A stretch of 64,000 bases of DNA from Eubacterium_G segne (GCF_014287775.1 NZ_JACOOZ010000005.1:181792-245791); one strand, 5' to 3'. Counted from the first letter of the stretch, positions 33,892 to 43,775 are shown. Program-made: numbers and translations. Notes: generated by a model not told the origin, from the sequence alone.

Positions 33892-36072
33892 CTACATTAC
33901 TCCTCTGTTAAAATGTCCTCTTGTGGTAGTGTCATCTGCCACAACAGGTATCTTTCTGATAAAGGCATCTTCTGCCATTGACAATATATTATCTGTTTCC
34001 TTCCGTTTCTCAATTGTGAGATTTATTCGTACACTTTTTAAATTAAGACCTTCTATGTCTTTTTCATATTTAAAAAGTGATAAAGGCTTACAATTATACA
34101 TAACATTATAACAATATTTACATACACATCTGGTTACAAATTCATTTTTTTTTGAATCTTTTAGTGTGTATACAGTGTTATTATGTGCGCATTTATCTGT
34201 TGTTTTTATGCAACATCCTGCTGAAATCATTACAGGCATATATCCATAAACAATAAATTCCTCATTATTGCATTTTCGTGCTTTCAACTGTCTTAAATTA
34301 AGCTCAGCCGGTACTGTAGTTACAACATTGTAATTATTTACATAAAAATTTTTGGCATAACCGTTATAGGAATAAACGTTATAGTCAAAAATGTATTCAG
34401 CTTCCGGATAATTTTCATGTAAGAAATAATATTGTTCTAAATTTCTTATAAGGAAACCGTCTATACATGTTTCGTTGTCTAATGTATCCTTATATTCCTG
34501 CAAAAATATATCCATATCCTTTAAACGACTTACATAAGGCATGGCAATGTATACCTGCCTATGGTTTTCATTTATAAAATCAAATGCTATTTTTATTCCT
34601 TTTTCATCGAAAAACTGAAGTTCAATATAAATTTTATTTATAAATTCTTTTGAAACAGCAACCTGTAATTGCTCATAAGTGCTTACCGATATATTAATAC
34701 ACATATCACCATGGTAATTATCTTTTATAACAGATACACATTCATTATCTTTATCTGAATTGCCATAGATATTTCTTTTATAAGAAGATAAAATTTCCTG
34801 ATATATTAACTCTAAAAGCTGTCGTCTGACATTTTTTATTTCACCCACAGTTAAAAATAAACCATCATCTAAATCTAAAAACACAGGATTAAAACTAAAA
34901 TCGGTATCACCTGTTTTTAAAACCTGCTTTAATATTGTATCCTTGTCTATCGGGCGTTTCTGTGCCTTGTCAGGAATTAAACCATAGGCTGTTATCTCCT
35001 TTCCATATACATTTGCACACATGGTAAAAGGCTTATTATTCTTACAGATTATTTTTACATCAAAGGTTTCCTTTAGCTTTTTGCCAATATATTTATTTTT
35101 AATATTGGATGTTAAGGCTTCATTTCCACTTCTAAAAGTAGGCTTTTTTAATGAAATCATTTCCTTTCCATTATGAACCTTATAATAACTTTCATTGAAA
35201 CCGTTTCTGTTAAACAAATTATATAATATATCTATATCCCGGGAATCTACTTTATGACCGGATTTATTTTTTTGGTATAAATCTATATATTTTCTATATA
35301 TACTTACAACTCCGGCAATATATTCAGTTTTCTTCATTCTTCCTTCTATCTTAAGGGAATGAACACCTGACTCAATAATATCAGGTAAAATATTCAAAGT
35401 ACATATATCTTTTGGACTTAAAACATACTTTGAATCCCCCGGATTTAATACTTTTTCGTTCTGTATTACATCATATTCCATTCGGCACGGCTGGGCACAT
35501 CTTCCACGGTTTCCACTTCTGCCACCTATGTAGCTGCTAAAAAAACACTGTCCTGAATAACAATAACATAGGGCACCGTGAACAAAACACTCTATTTCAA
35601 TATTTACATTTTCATGAATATCCTTTATTTCTTTAAGGGACAATTCCCTTGGAAGAACAACCCTTGTGGCACCAAGTTCTTTTAATTCCTGTGCCGTGCG
35701 TTTGCCAAAGATGGTCATCTGGGTGCTGGCGTGAATGTGTAAATCAGGAAAATGTGTTCTGATATAATTAAAAACTCCCATATCCTGCACAATTACTGCG
35801 TCTAAACCATTTTCATATAATGGAAGAATATAATTATAGAGTTTTTCGTTAATTTCGTCATCACGCAAAAGTGTATTTACAGTTAAATAAAGCTTTCTAT
35901 TATGTATGTGTGCATAATTAATGGCATCAATTAGCTGCTCTGTTGTCAAATTATCAGCATTTGCTCTTGCACCAAACATTTCGCCACCGGTATATACGGC
36001 ATCCGCCCCTGCATTAAATGCAGCTATAACACTTTCATAGGAGCCACCCGGTGCTAAAAGTTCAATATCCAT
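33892..36072 (-). CDS. U32-family protein (RlhA/TrhP-like)
   Basis: 726 residues of peptidase family U32, whose studied members are 23S rRNA or tRNA hydroxylation proteins with an Fe-S cluster. The signature ECFVHGALCYCYSGQC near 165-180 and GNRGRCAQPCRMEY are present. The C-terminal extension has more Cys (CIKTTDKC, CVCKYCYNVMYNC), typical of the long form. I start at MDIELLAPGG, with GGAG at correct distance. It lies between zapA and ftsW, as often in Clostridia. The substrate is inferred only from family. Confidence 0.88.
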   Translation of the reverse strand: MDIELLAPGGSYESVIAAFNAGADAVYTGGEMFGARANADNLTTEQLIDAINYAHIHNRKLYLTVNTLLRDDEINEKLYNYILPLYENGLDAVIVQDMGVFNYIRTHFPDLHIHASTQMTIFGKRTAQELKELGATRVVLPRELSLKEIKDIHENVNIEIECFVHGALCYCYSGQCFFSSYIGGRSGNRGRCAQPCRMEYDVIQNEKVLNPGDSKYVLSPKDICTLNILPDIIESGVHSLKIEGRMKKTEYIAGVVSIYRKYIDLYQKNKSGHKVDSRDIDILYNLFNRNGFNESYYKVHNGKEMISLKKPTFRSGNEALTSNIKNKYIGKKLKETFDVKIICKNNKPFTMCANVYGKEITAYGLIPDKAQKRPIDKDTILKQVLKTGDTDFSFNPVFLDLDDGLFLTVGEIKNVRRQLLELIYQEILSSYKRNIYGNSDKDNECVSVIKDNYHGDMCINISVSTYEQLQVAVSKEFINKIYIELQFFDEKGIKIAFDFINENHRQVYIAMPYVSRLKDMDIFLQEYKDTLDNETCIDGFLIRNLEQYYFLHENYPEAEYIFDYNVYSYNGYAKNFYVNNYNVVTTVPAELNLRQLKARKCNNEEFIVYGYMPVMISAGCCIKTTDKCAHNNTVYTLKDSKKNEFVTRCVCKYCYNVMYNCKPLSLFKYEKDIEGLNLKSVRINLTIEKRKETDNILSMAEDAFIRKIPVVADDTTTRGHFNRGVM

Positions 36073-36101
36073 GTCACTCTCCAAAACCATCTTTCAAGAA
36101 A

Positions 36102-36122
36102 CGACCAGGCTAAACCTGATCG
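36102..36122 (-). terminator. Hairpin between zapA and the U32 gene
   Basis: CGACCAGG and CCTGATCG pair (one G-T) around 5 bases; the minus strand continues TTTCTT. It may be a weak terminator or attenuator. Confidence 0.5.
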
Positions 36123-36136
36123 CTATATTCCTTTAA

Positions 36137-36535
36137 TTAATTTTTTAATTCTGTCTGTAATCTTACAATCTCTTTTTCAAGTTCCTTGATTTTATCTAAA
36201 GCTTCTTTTAATTCTTTTTCAGTAGCTTCTGCCTTTGAATCTGAGACAATTAATTCGTGCTTTAAATCATAAACTTCTTTTTCTTTGATTTCCAAATCAT
36301 TTTCTAACAAATCAGCCTGTTTTTTAGCCTTGAAGTAATCATTGGCAATGTTGATTTCAAGTAAGATACGCTGCATATCCATTTTCTGCATACGGTAGTT
36401 TTCGTTTTGCTTAAATTCCATAATCATATTGTTTATGTATGAAGCTACCTTTTGTAAATATGCTTCACTTTCAAAACCACCGATATTGTATATTTTTCCA
36501 TCTATAATTACATCTATATAATTCTTTGATGCCAT
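36137..36535 (-). CDS. zapA: Cell division protein ZapA
   Basis: 132 residues. The N-terminal globular part (DVIIDGKIYNIGGFESEAYL and VASYINNMI) and the C-terminal coiled coil rich in E, K and L (residues 70-132) match ZapA, which bundles FtsZ filaments at midcell. It is slightly longer than Bacillus ZapA. It is followed by the U32 gene, the usual neighbour in Firmicutes. Confidence 0.87.
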   Translation of the reverse strand: MASKNYIDVIIDGKIYNIGGFESEAYLQKVASYINNMIMEFKQNENYRMQKMDMQRILLEINIANDYFKAKKQADLLENDLEIKEKEVYDLKHELIVSDSKAEATEKELKEALDKIKELEKEIVRLQTELKN

Positions 36536-36663
36536 AATTTTCTCCTAACTGTATAAAATACCTATATAAATACTGTACCTTAAAACTTCAATTATAATAT
36601 CATAAATTACTGTTATGGTCAAAAGGTATTTGGTGTTATGGTTTTTTGGAAAAGTAATAAATC

Positions 36664-37662
36664 CTATTGCTCATAAGGAATACCTAAATGTTCATAGGCT
36701 GTAGGGGTTGCAATACGACCTCTTGGTGTACGCTGTATTAATCCATTTTGAATAAGGTAAGGCTCGTAAACATCCTCTAGAGTACCTGAATCCTCCCCTA
36801 AGGCAGCCGCTAATGTGTCTAAACCTACAGGGCCTCCGGCAAATTTGGAAATAATGGTATCTAAAATACTTCTGTCCCCTCTGTCTAAACCTAATTTGTC
36901 CACTTCTAAAAGATTAAGGGCGGTGTTTGCCACATCTTCCGTGATAACGCCGTCATATTTTACCTGGGCAAAATCCCTGACACGTTTTAAAAGGCGGTTG
37001 GCAAGTCTCGGAGTTCCTCTAGAACGCCTTGCCATTTCCTCGGCACCTTTATCATCTATTTCCACTCCTAAAATATCGGCGGATCTTATTATAATTTTTT
37101 TTAGTTCTGATATATTATAAAATTCTAATTTATTAATAACTCCAAATCTGTCTCTTAAAGGTGCAGTAAGAAGTCCTGCCCTTGTTGTGGCACCGATTAA
37201 TGTAAATTTTGGTAAATCAAGCCTTATGGAGCGGGCAGCCTGTCCTTTCCCAATCATTATATCAATGGAATAATCTTCCATTGCCGGGTAAAGAACTTCT
37301 TCCACCTGTCTGTTTAATCTGTGGATTTCATCAATAAATAAAATATCATTTTCAGATAAGTTATTAAGGATTGCAGCCATTTCTCCCGGCTTTTCAATGG
37401 CAGGGCCGGAGGTTACCTTAATATTTACTCCCATTTCGTTGGCAATAATAGTGGAAAGGGTGGTTTTACCCAGTCCCGGAGGGCCATAAAGTAACACATG
37501 GTCTAAAGGTTCGTTTCTGGTTTTTGCTGCTTCTATGAAAATTTTTAAGTTATTTTTTGCTTTTTCCTGACCAATATACTGGTCTAATTTCTGAGGTCTC
37601 AGACCTTTTTCTATAACTGCGTCTTCCGAAACCATTTCTGTTTGAATAATTCTTTTATCCAT
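36664..37662 (-). CDS. ruvB: Holliday junction helicase motor RuvB
   Basis: 332 residues. Visible are RPQKLDQYIGQEKAK, Walker A GPPGLGKTTLS near 63, Walker B LFIDEIHRL, sensor 1 IGATTRAGLLTAPLRDRFG and the winged helix end RTPRGRIATPTAYEHLG. It drives branch migration with RuvA. It follows ruvA by 12 bases. No ruvC is present, as in other Firmicutes, where RecU (also in this window) resolves the junctions. Confidence 0.97.
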   Translation of the reverse strand: MDKRIIQTEMVSEDAVIEKGLRPQKLDQYIGQEKAKNNLKIFIEAAKTRNEPLDHVLLYGPPGLGKTTLSTIIANEMGVNIKVTSGPAIEKPGEMAAILNNLSENDILFIDEIHRLNRQVEEVLYPAMEDYSIDIMIGKGQAARSIRLDLPKFTLIGATTRAGLLTAPLRDRFGVINKLEFYNISELKKIIIRSADILGVEIDDKGAEEMARRSRGTPRLANRLLKRVRDFAQVKYDGVITEDVANTALNLLEVDKLGLDRGDRSILDTIISKFAGGPVGLDTLAAALGEDSGTLEDVYEPYLIQNGLIQRTPRGRIATPTAYEHLGIPYEQ

Positions 37663-37674
37663 ATTTAATCCTCA

Positions 37675-38265
37675 TTAAAAAATATATTTAAGTGCATTTT
37701 TCAGTAAATCTTCCACATCCATATTCTTAGCATTTGGCACCTTTTTAATGGCACTGTATGCATCTGATTTGGAGTATCCTAAAGAAACAAGAGCTTCTAG
37801 TGCATCATCAAAATCACCCTTTGCTGCCGGAATTTCTTCATAGTCTGTTCCACCGATTATACTATCCATATCAATTTTATCCTTAAGTTCAATAATAATC
37901 TTTTGAGCAGTTTTGTTTCCTATACCCTGAGCTTTTGCAATAGCCTTGGCATCTCCTGATATAATGGACATGGCTAGGGCATCACCGGGACATGCAGTTA
38001 TAATGGCAAGTCCACCCTTAGGTCCTACTCCACTTACTCCAAGAAGCATTTTAAAAAAATTAAGTTCGTCTTTTGAAAGAAAACCATACAGCTGCATGGC
38101 ATCTTCCTTTACACTTAAATAAGTATATATTTTTAATTCCTCTCCAATACCTATAGTGTCAAGTACATGCCCGGGCATAAAGATTCCGTAACCAATTCCG
38201 TTATTATCTATAATTACTTTGTCATTTTCAATATTCTCTACTATACCTTTTATATAAGAAATCAT
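37675..38265 (-). CDS. ruvA: Holliday junction DNA-binding protein RuvA
   Basis: 196 residues, normal length. MISYIKGIVENIENDKVIIDNNGIGYGI is shortened here to its recognisable start MISYIKGIVE; the OB fold is followed by helix-hairpin-helix blocks GVSGVGPKGGLAI and QGIGNKTAQKIIIELKDK, and a C-terminal domain ending ALVSLGYSKSDAY. I use the ATG with GAGGAT upstream; a longer reading adds 21 unrelated residues. It forms a tetramer on junctions and loads RuvB. Confidence 0.95.
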   Translation of the reverse strand: MISYIKGIVENIENDKVIIDNNGIGYGIFMPGHVLDTIGIGEELKIYTYLSVKEDAMQLYGFLSKDELNFFKMLLGVSGVGPKGGLAIITACPGDALAMSIISGDAKAIAKAQGIGNKTAQKIIIELKDKIDMDSIIGGTDYEEIPAAKGDFDDALEALVSLGYSKSDAYSAIKKVPNAKNMDVEDLLKNALKYIF

Positions 38266-38442
38266 TTTAAATATCCTCATTAACAATAAATCTAATTGTT
38301 TCGTAAAATCAGTTATTTGTACGACCACATTATAATAGCATATATCAATTTTTTATACAAATCTATCTTATTTATTATCGAAATTTTAAGATAAATATGC
38401 TATATTAAATGAATGAATGAATAATGAATCGGAGATAAATTT

Positions 38443-39558
38443 ATGAAAAAGGACAAACTTAAGAAATATTTAAAATCGTTTGTAATATTTACACTTGTTG
38501 CTTCGTTATCAGTATCAATATCAGGATGCAGTAAAAAAGAAGAGTTTCCCCTTTCTCTTACTAACTTTTGTTTTGATACTACTATTACAATTACCATTTA
38601 TGAATACGCCGGGGAGTCGGAAGCCCAGGATATTATAAATGAATGTTTCGGGTTGTGTAATCATTATGATAAAATGTTTAGCACAACAAAAAAAGACAGT
38701 GATATTTCAAAAATTAACCAAAGCAAAACGAAGGGCTGCAAAGTTAATCATGTTGTATCGGATGTAATAAAGGACAGTATTAAGTACAGTAAAAAATCAA
38801 AAGGAGCATTTGATGTTACAATTGGAGAACTTTCAGATATGTGGAATGTAACAGGGGATAATCCTACAGTTCCTGATGATAAAAAAATTAAAGAAGCCAT
38901 TAAACATGTAGGCTATAAAAACATAAAGTGTGAAGATGAAAAAGTAACTTTAAAAGATGGTGAAACCCGCCTTGATTTAGGAAGTATTGTTAAGGGATTT
39001 GTTGCTGACAAACTTAAAAGCTATATGATTTCAGAAGGGGTAAAATCAGGGATAATCGATTTAGGTGGTAACATACTTACCATAGGTGGAAAGTCTGATG
39101 ATGAACCATTTGTAATAGGGATTAAGAATCCTTTTTATAATAATGACATAACACCAACAGTAAATGGCAATGAAGATTACATAAAAAATAACGATGAATA
39201 TTGTCTTAAACTTGATGTATCAGATAAATCTGTAGTAACGTCAGGAATTTATGAGAGATATTTTAAAAAAGATGACAAAATATATCATCACATACTAGAT
39301 ACTTCTACCGGGTATCCTGTGGATAATGATTTAGCTTCGGTAACTATAATTTCAAATTCATCTGAGGCCGGGGATGCATTAAGTACAACAGCTTTTATTA
39401 TGGGGCTTAAAGATGGAATGAATCTGATTAATAAAACCCAAAAAACTGAAGCAGTTTTTGTAACTAAAGGCGGAAAAATACATATGTCAAAAGGACTTGA
39501 ACAAACAGAAGATGGTGATGTTATAATAGAAACAACTACTTCATCAGAAAAAGAATGA
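38443..39558 (+). CDS. apbE: FAD:protein FMN transferase ApbE (lipoprotein)
   Basis: 371 residues. A signal peptide with lipobox SISGC (Cys near 29) anchors it outside the membrane. ApbE motifs follow: TTITITIYEY, LDLGSIVKGFVADKLK, a GGNI stretch, and HHILDTSTGYPVDNDL with SNSSEAGDALSTTAF for FAD and Mg binding. It attaches FMN to Thr residues of RnfD and RnfG, whose genes are 4-6 kb away on the other strand. CGGAGAT precedes the ATG. This is one of few plus-strand genes here. Confidence 0.94.
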   Translation: MKKDKLKKYLKSFVIFTLVASLSVSISGCSKKEEFPLSLTNFCFDTTITITIYEYAGESEAQDIINECFGLCNHYDKMFSTTKKDSDISKINQSKTKGCKVNHVVSDVIKDSIKYSKKSKGAFDVTIGELSDMWNVTGDNPTVPDDKKIKEAIKHVGYKNIKCEDEKVTLKDGETRLDLGSIVKGFVADKLKSYMISEGVKSGIIDLGGNILTIGGKSDDEPFVIGIKNPFYNNDITPTVNGNEDYIKNNDEYCLKLDVSDKSVVTSGIYERYFKKDDKIYHHILDTSTGYPVDNDLASVTIISNSSEAGDALSTTAFIMGLKDGMNLINKTQKTEAVFVTKGGKIHMSKGLEQTEDGDVIIETTTSSEKE

Positions 39559-39577
39559 GACTGGGATGGTCTCATTC
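39553..39577. terminator. Bidirectional terminator between apbE and the gerA gene
   Basis: GAATGAGAC and GTCTCATTC are 9-bp arms with a 7-base loop. T runs follow on both strands. The stop codons of both convergent genes lie inside or touching the stem. Confidence 0.85.
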
Positions 39578-40984
39578 TTTCTTTTTTATTGACACCCTGA
39601 AAAAACGCAACATAAATTTCTTAAAGTCAAAGGGAAATAAAGGGTATATATAGCTTGTCTGGGCTATGGTTCTGTTCAAAGCAATAGTTAGTAATGTGAA
39701 AACACATCCTATTATCATTCCCCACAAATTAAATAACTGGGTAAGAATTAATATTATTATCCTTAAAAATTTAATGGAATATGCCAGCTCATAATTTTCA
39801 TGGGTGAAATTGGCAATGGCAACCACTGCCATGTACAGCATGGTTTGCTGGTTAAACCATCCTGTATTTACTGCAAACTCACCGATTATTATGGCAGCAA
39901 TTAAACTTAAAGGGGTATTTAATGTGCTGGGAGTATTTATTGCCGCTAATTTTAAACCATCAATAGCAAGCTCTAACAATAAAAGCTGCCAGAAAATGGG
40001 GACAAATTGTACATCTGTAATTTTGGTAAATTCAAGCCAGTCCGGTAACAGCCCCGGATTGTTTGCATATAGCAAATAAAGAGGGGTTAAAATTAATGAC
40101 ATAACTGTAATGAAGGCACGGGCAAGTCTTAAATAAGTCCCTGTAATTGGCGGAAAATAATAATCATCTGCTTCTTCTATTACATCAAAAATAGTTGTCG
40201 GTAAAATCATTGCGGCAGGGGAATTATCCACTAAAATACATATTTGTCCTTCTAATATTTCAGCAGCCACAGTATCCGGTCTTTCAGTATATCTGAATTT
40301 AGGAAACGGATTAAACCAATGACCTTTATGAATACATTCCGAAAGGCTTTCCTGATTCATAGGCAACGCGTCTGTTTTAATATTTTCAATTTGTGATTTT
40401 ATTCTTTTTAGAAGTTTTTTATCAACCCTGTCTTTCATATAACAAAGGGCTATATCCGTTCTGGAACTTTTTCCGGCTCTAAGTATTTCACACATATATT
40501 CAGGATTTCTAATTCTCCTTCTTATAAGCGCTGTGTTTAATACTAATGTTTCCACAAAGCCATCCCGTGAACCTCTAAGAACCTTGTATTTTTCAGGCTC
40601 CTGAACATTTCTTGCAGGATATTTCCTTACGTCAATTAGCATTGCCTTATCATATCCGTCAATTAACAGGCATACCACTCCTGAAAGAAGCAATGTAAGA
40701 ACATTATATTTATCGTCATATAAGTCTATTTGTATAAAAGGAATTTTATTATCAGCGAAATCTTCCACCGGTACATTTAAATCGGAAGGCTCAATACCTG
40801 TAAAAAACTCCTGGACTTTCTGTATTAAATCATTGTCGCAAAATCCGTTTATATAATACATTACGGCTTTCTTTCCACCAACAATAAAATTACGCTTTAA
40901 AATATCAAAGCTTTCATCAATATATAATATTTCATCAAAAGTATTAATGTTTTCAACAATATTTTTATTAATAAATTTTTCCAT
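39572..40984 (-). CDS. GerA-family spore germination protein
   Basis: 470 residues of the GerAA/SpoVAF family: a soluble N-terminal half with the PARNVQEPEKYKVLRGSRDGF block near 120-150, then several membrane segments from about 270 (RLARAFITVMSLILTPLYLL). It forms part of the nutrient receptor in the spore inner membrane, or a SpoVAF-like partner. No GerB or GerC genes follow, so it is a single-gene transcript. I start after TGAGG, which lies in the arm of a hairpin upstream. Confidence 0.9.
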   Translation of the reverse strand: MEKFINKNIVENINTFDEILYIDESFDILKRNFIVGGKKAVMYYINGFCDNDLIQKVQEFFTGIEPSDLNVPVEDFADNKIPFIQIDLYDDKYNVLTLLLSGVVCLLIDGYDKAMLIDVRKYPARNVQEPEKYKVLRGSRDGFVETLVLNTALIRRRIRNPEYMCEILRAGKSSRTDIALCYMKDRVDKKLLKRIKSQIENIKTDALPMNQESLSECIHKGHWFNPFPKFRYTERPDTVAAEILEGQICILVDNSPAAMILPTTIFDVIEEADDYYFPPITGTYLRLARAFITVMSLILTPLYLLYANNPGLLPDWLEFTKITDVQFVPIFWQLLLLELAIDGLKLAAINTPSTLNTPLSLIAAIIIGEFAVNTGWFNQQTMLYMAVVAIANFTHENYELAYSIKFLRIIILILTQLFNLWGMIIGCVFTLLTIALNRTIAQTSYIYPLFPFDFKKFMLRFFRVSIKKKE

Positions 40985-40991
40985 AAAAAAC

Positions 40992-41013
40992 CTCACACCA
41001 TTACTAGTGTGAG
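40992..41013 (-). terminator. Terminator of the rnf operon, overlapping the gerA ribosome site
   Basis: CTCACAC and GTGTGAG pair around 8 bases; on the minus strand GTTTTTT follows and then the gerA-family start codon. The 3' arm contains the GAGG ribosome site. Confidence 0.8.
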
Positions 41014-41042
41014 ATTTTTTAGAAAATTTATTCAATTTTTAA

Positions 41043-41858
41043 TTATAGTTTTTCAATAACTTTCTTTGGACACTTTTCGGCACATACACCACATTTTTTA
41101 CATTTATCCTGCATAATTGTTGCCAGATTATATCCAAAATCAATAGCCTGCACAGGGCAGTTCTTTGCGCATAGTCCACAGCCAATGCAACCTGCACTAC
41201 AAGCCTGCATTACATCCCTTCCTTTATCGTGGGAACTACATTTAACCATGTATTTAGTATCAGCAGGTATAATTGAAATTAAATTCTTAGGACATGCTGC
41301 AACACATTTGCCACAGGCCTTACATTTTTCGCTATCAACTATTGCCTTGCCGTTTACTACGTGTATGGCATCAAATTCACAGGCTTTTACACAGCTTCCA
41401 AGTCCTAAACAGCCATAACTACAGGCTTTTGCACCTCCACCGGGAATGTTTGCAGCATCCTGACATGACATATTTCCATAATAGTTATATTTATCTTTGG
41501 CTTTTTCACAGTCACCGGAACAGGCAACATAAGCCACTTTTTTAACTACGTTAGCTTCAACTCCCATTATGTCTGCTATTATCTTTGCAGTGCTTTCGCC
41601 ACCTACAGGACAGGCTGACGGATCACATTCTCCTTTGGCAATGGCTGATGCTAAGGCATCACATCCGGCATATCCACAACCACCGCAATTGTTACCGGGT
41701 AATGCTTCTCTTATGGCAACTTCTTTTTCATCTACTTCTACTGATAAGAATTTGCCGGCGATACCCAGTGCTATACCAATAATTAATCCTACGCCACCAA
41801 CAATGGCAACGGCATATAAAATTCCTGTCATTGTTGTACTTAATGCTAAAATTTCCAT
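41043..41858 (-). CDS. rnfB: Rnf complex subunit B (ferredoxin-type)
   Basis: 271 residues. One N-terminal membrane helix, the 4Fe-4S domain NNCGGCGYAGCDALA with later Cys-Pro, then several ferredoxin motifs: CKACGKCVAACPK, CIGCGLCAKNCPV, CKKCGVCAEKCPK, plus an incomplete one (GSCVKACEF). This multi-cluster form takes electrons from ferredoxin for the Na+ or H+ pumping ferredoxin:NAD oxidoreductase. I start at MEILALST, with GGAGG 6-7 bases upstream and 10 bases after rnfA. Last gene of the operon. Confidence 0.95.
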   Translation of the reverse strand: MEILALSTTMTGILYAVAIVGGVGLIIGIALGIAGKFLSVEVDEKEVAIREALPGNNCGGCGYAGCDALASAIAKGECDPSACPVGGESTAKIIADIMGVEANVVKKVAYVACSGDCEKAKDKYNYYGNMSCQDAANIPGGGAKACSYGCLGLGSCVKACEFDAIHVVNGKAIVDSEKCKACGKCVAACPKNLISIIPADTKYMVKCSSHDKGRDVMQACSAGCIGCGLCAKNCPVQAIDFGYNLATIMQDKCKKCGVCAEKCPKKVIEKL

Positions 41859-41868
41859 ATATGCCTCC

Positions 41869-42444
41869 TTATACAACACCGGTAAATCCGGTAAATGCTA
41901 TAGCCATAAGTCCTGCTGAAATAAGTACAATAGGTGTACCTCTAAAAGGTTTTGGAATATTATTGTTTTCTGATTTTTCTCTTATTCCTGCAAGAATTAC
42001 AATTGAGATTAAAAATCCAAAGGATGTACCAAAGGAACATGCCATGCTTTCACCAAAATTATAACCGTTATCTATGTTTGAAATTGCTACACCAAGTACG
42101 GCACAGTTGGTTGTAATTAATGGCAAATATACCCCAAGTGCCTGATATAATGGTTTAACAAATTTCTTTAATATCATTTCAACTAACTGAACTAAAGCTG
42201 CAATTACAAGAATAAATACAATGGTTTGTAAGTATTCAAGATTAAGGGGTGTAAGTATAGCGTAATAAACACCATAGGTAACTGCTGATGCAATCATAAT
42301 TACAAAGATTACTGCAGCTCCCATTCCCGCAGCAGTATCAGTTTTTTTAGAAACCCCGAGGAATGGACACAAACCTAAAAACTGACTTAATACAACGTTA
42401 TTTACCAGTGCAGCTCCCACTGCAATTAACATACAATTAACCAT
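41869..42444 (-). CDS. rnfA: Rnf complex subunit A
   Basis: 191 residues with six membrane helices, normal length. NNVVLSQFLGLCPFLGVSKK near the start and TNCAVLGVAISN near 115 carry the Cys residues that hold a membrane-embedded iron-sulfur cluster shared with RnfE. It is adjacent to rnfE with no gap. Confidence 0.95.
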   Translation of the reverse strand: MVNCMLIAVGAALVNNVVLSQFLGLCPFLGVSKKTDTAAGMGAAVIFVIMIASAVTYGVYYAILTPLNLEYLQTIVFILVIAALVQLVEMILKKFVKPLYQALGVYLPLITTNCAVLGVAISNIDNGYNFGESMACSFGTSFGFLISIVILAGIREKSENNNIPKPFRGTPIVLISAGLMAIAFTGFTGVV

Positions 42445-43134
42445 TTATGCCTCCTCCTTTTCATCTTTAGTGCAATTGGTAAAATCACTGCCACAGCCTG
42501 TGCATCCTGCACACCCCTGTTCACATTGGAGTTTTCGTGGCTTCTTTCCATGGCTGATTCTTATCTGGTTCTGAATGGCAATAAGGGCAGCTAAAATAAA
42601 GAATGCTCCCGGTGCCATAACGAAAATACCTATACCGTCCCATCTAGGAATATTAATTCCAAGAATAGTTCCTGCACCAATTATTTCTCTAAAACCTCCA
42701 AGAAGTGACAAGGCTATTGTAAATCCAAGTCCCATTCCCAAGCCGTCAAATAATGCCGGTATAGGAGGATTTTTTGAAGCATAGCTTTCTGCTCTTCCTA
42801 AAATAATACAGTTAACAACAATCAGTGGTATGTAAATACCAAGAGACTGGTTAAGAGATGGAAGATATGCTTCAAGAAGAAACTGTAATATAGTTACAAA
42901 ACTAGCTACAATAACAATAAATGCCGGTACTCTCACTCCGTTAGGAATGATTTTTCTAAGAAGTGAAATCACGAAGTTTGACAAAACAAGAACTGCCATT
43001 GTACTAAGTCCCATTCCTGCTCCGTTTATCATGGAAGATGTAACAGCCAGTGTCGGACACATTCCAAGAATAAGAACAAAAGTAGGATTTTCCTTAATAA
43101 TACCGTTATATAAACGCTCAACACATCTGTTCAT
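42445..43134 (-). CDS. rnfE: Rnf complex subunit E with Cys-rich tail
   Basis: 229 residues. Six membrane helices with NPTFVLILGMCPTLAVTSS and VNCIILGRAESYA, the pair of RnfA. After the last helix comes a soluble tail with six Cys residues in 20 positions (CEQGCAGCTGCGSDFTNC), not needed by the core fold. It might bind a metal or cluster on the cytosolic side. Its start overlaps the rnfG stop by a base. The core call is firm, the tail's role is unknown. Confidence 0.94.
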   Translation of the reverse strand: MNRCVERLYNGIIKENPTFVLILGMCPTLAVTSSMINGAGMGLSTMAVLVLSNFVISLLRKIIPNGVRVPAFIVIVASFVTILQFLLEAYLPSLNQSLGIYIPLIVVNCIILGRAESYASKNPPIPALFDGLGMGLGFTIALSLLGGFREIIGAGTILGINIPRWDGIGIFVMAPGAFFILAALIAIQNQIRISHGKKPRKLQCEQGCAGCTGCGSDFTNCTKDEKEEA

Positions 43135-43775
43135 TAATTAGCACCTCCTGTAATATTTTTCACACAGGCAATTGCAGCATTTACACCATGTGTTACCGCA
43201 TTTGTGGTTATTGTTGCACTGCTTATGGCATTAATTTCATTATCAGCAGAAGCTCCTGCCTTATTATATTTGAAATAATCAACTTTTTTGTTTTTAAACT
43301 GGGACATAAATGAATCTTCTTTCGCTTTCATTCCAAGTCCCGGTGTTTCACTTAATGAAAGGAACGAAATTCCAGTAACGGTTCCGTCTGTTTTTATGCC
43401 TACCGTAATTTGAAGGGAACTGCCATAAGCTTCATTATCCGTAACCGTAACAATATATCCTAAATCATTACCGCTATCATCTGTTGCTTTAACAACATTA
43501 TCAATGGTGGCATTATAAGCCTTAATTGTGGAAATTCCATTTTCCTTTTCAGTGTTTTTGATTTCCTTAGAAATGGTGTCATTTAATTTTGAATCAAAAT
43601 CCACAGTATCATATTTAGAAAGTCCCGGCATTACAGCTTCATATGCCTCAACCATAGTTTTTTCTTCCTGCTTTGCCCTTGCATCTGATGTAACATTGTA
43701 AACAAAGCCAAGTCCCAAACCGGAAATTAAAGTTATAACAAATAATATTAATGTATCTTTAAATATTTTGTTCAT
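43134..43775 (-). CDS. rnfG: Rnf complex subunit G (FMN-binding)
   Basis: 213 residues: one N-terminal helix, then an FMN-binding domain with SLSETPGLGMKAKE and the flavinylation site NAISSATITTNAV near 180-192, where a Thr carries covalent FMN. It passes electrons on the outer face of the complex. ApbE at 38443 is the likely attaching enzyme. Confidence 0.94.
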   Translation of the reverse strand: MNKIFKDTLILFVITLISGLGLGFVYNVTSDARAKQEEKTMVEAYEAVMPGLSKYDTVDFDSKLNDTISKEIKNTEKENGISTIKAYNATIDNVVKATDDSGNDLGYIVTVTDNEAYGSSLQITVGIKTDGTVTGISFLSLSETPGLGMKAKEDSFMSQFKNKKVDYFKYNKAGASADNEINAISSATITTNAVTHGVNAAIACVKNITGGAN

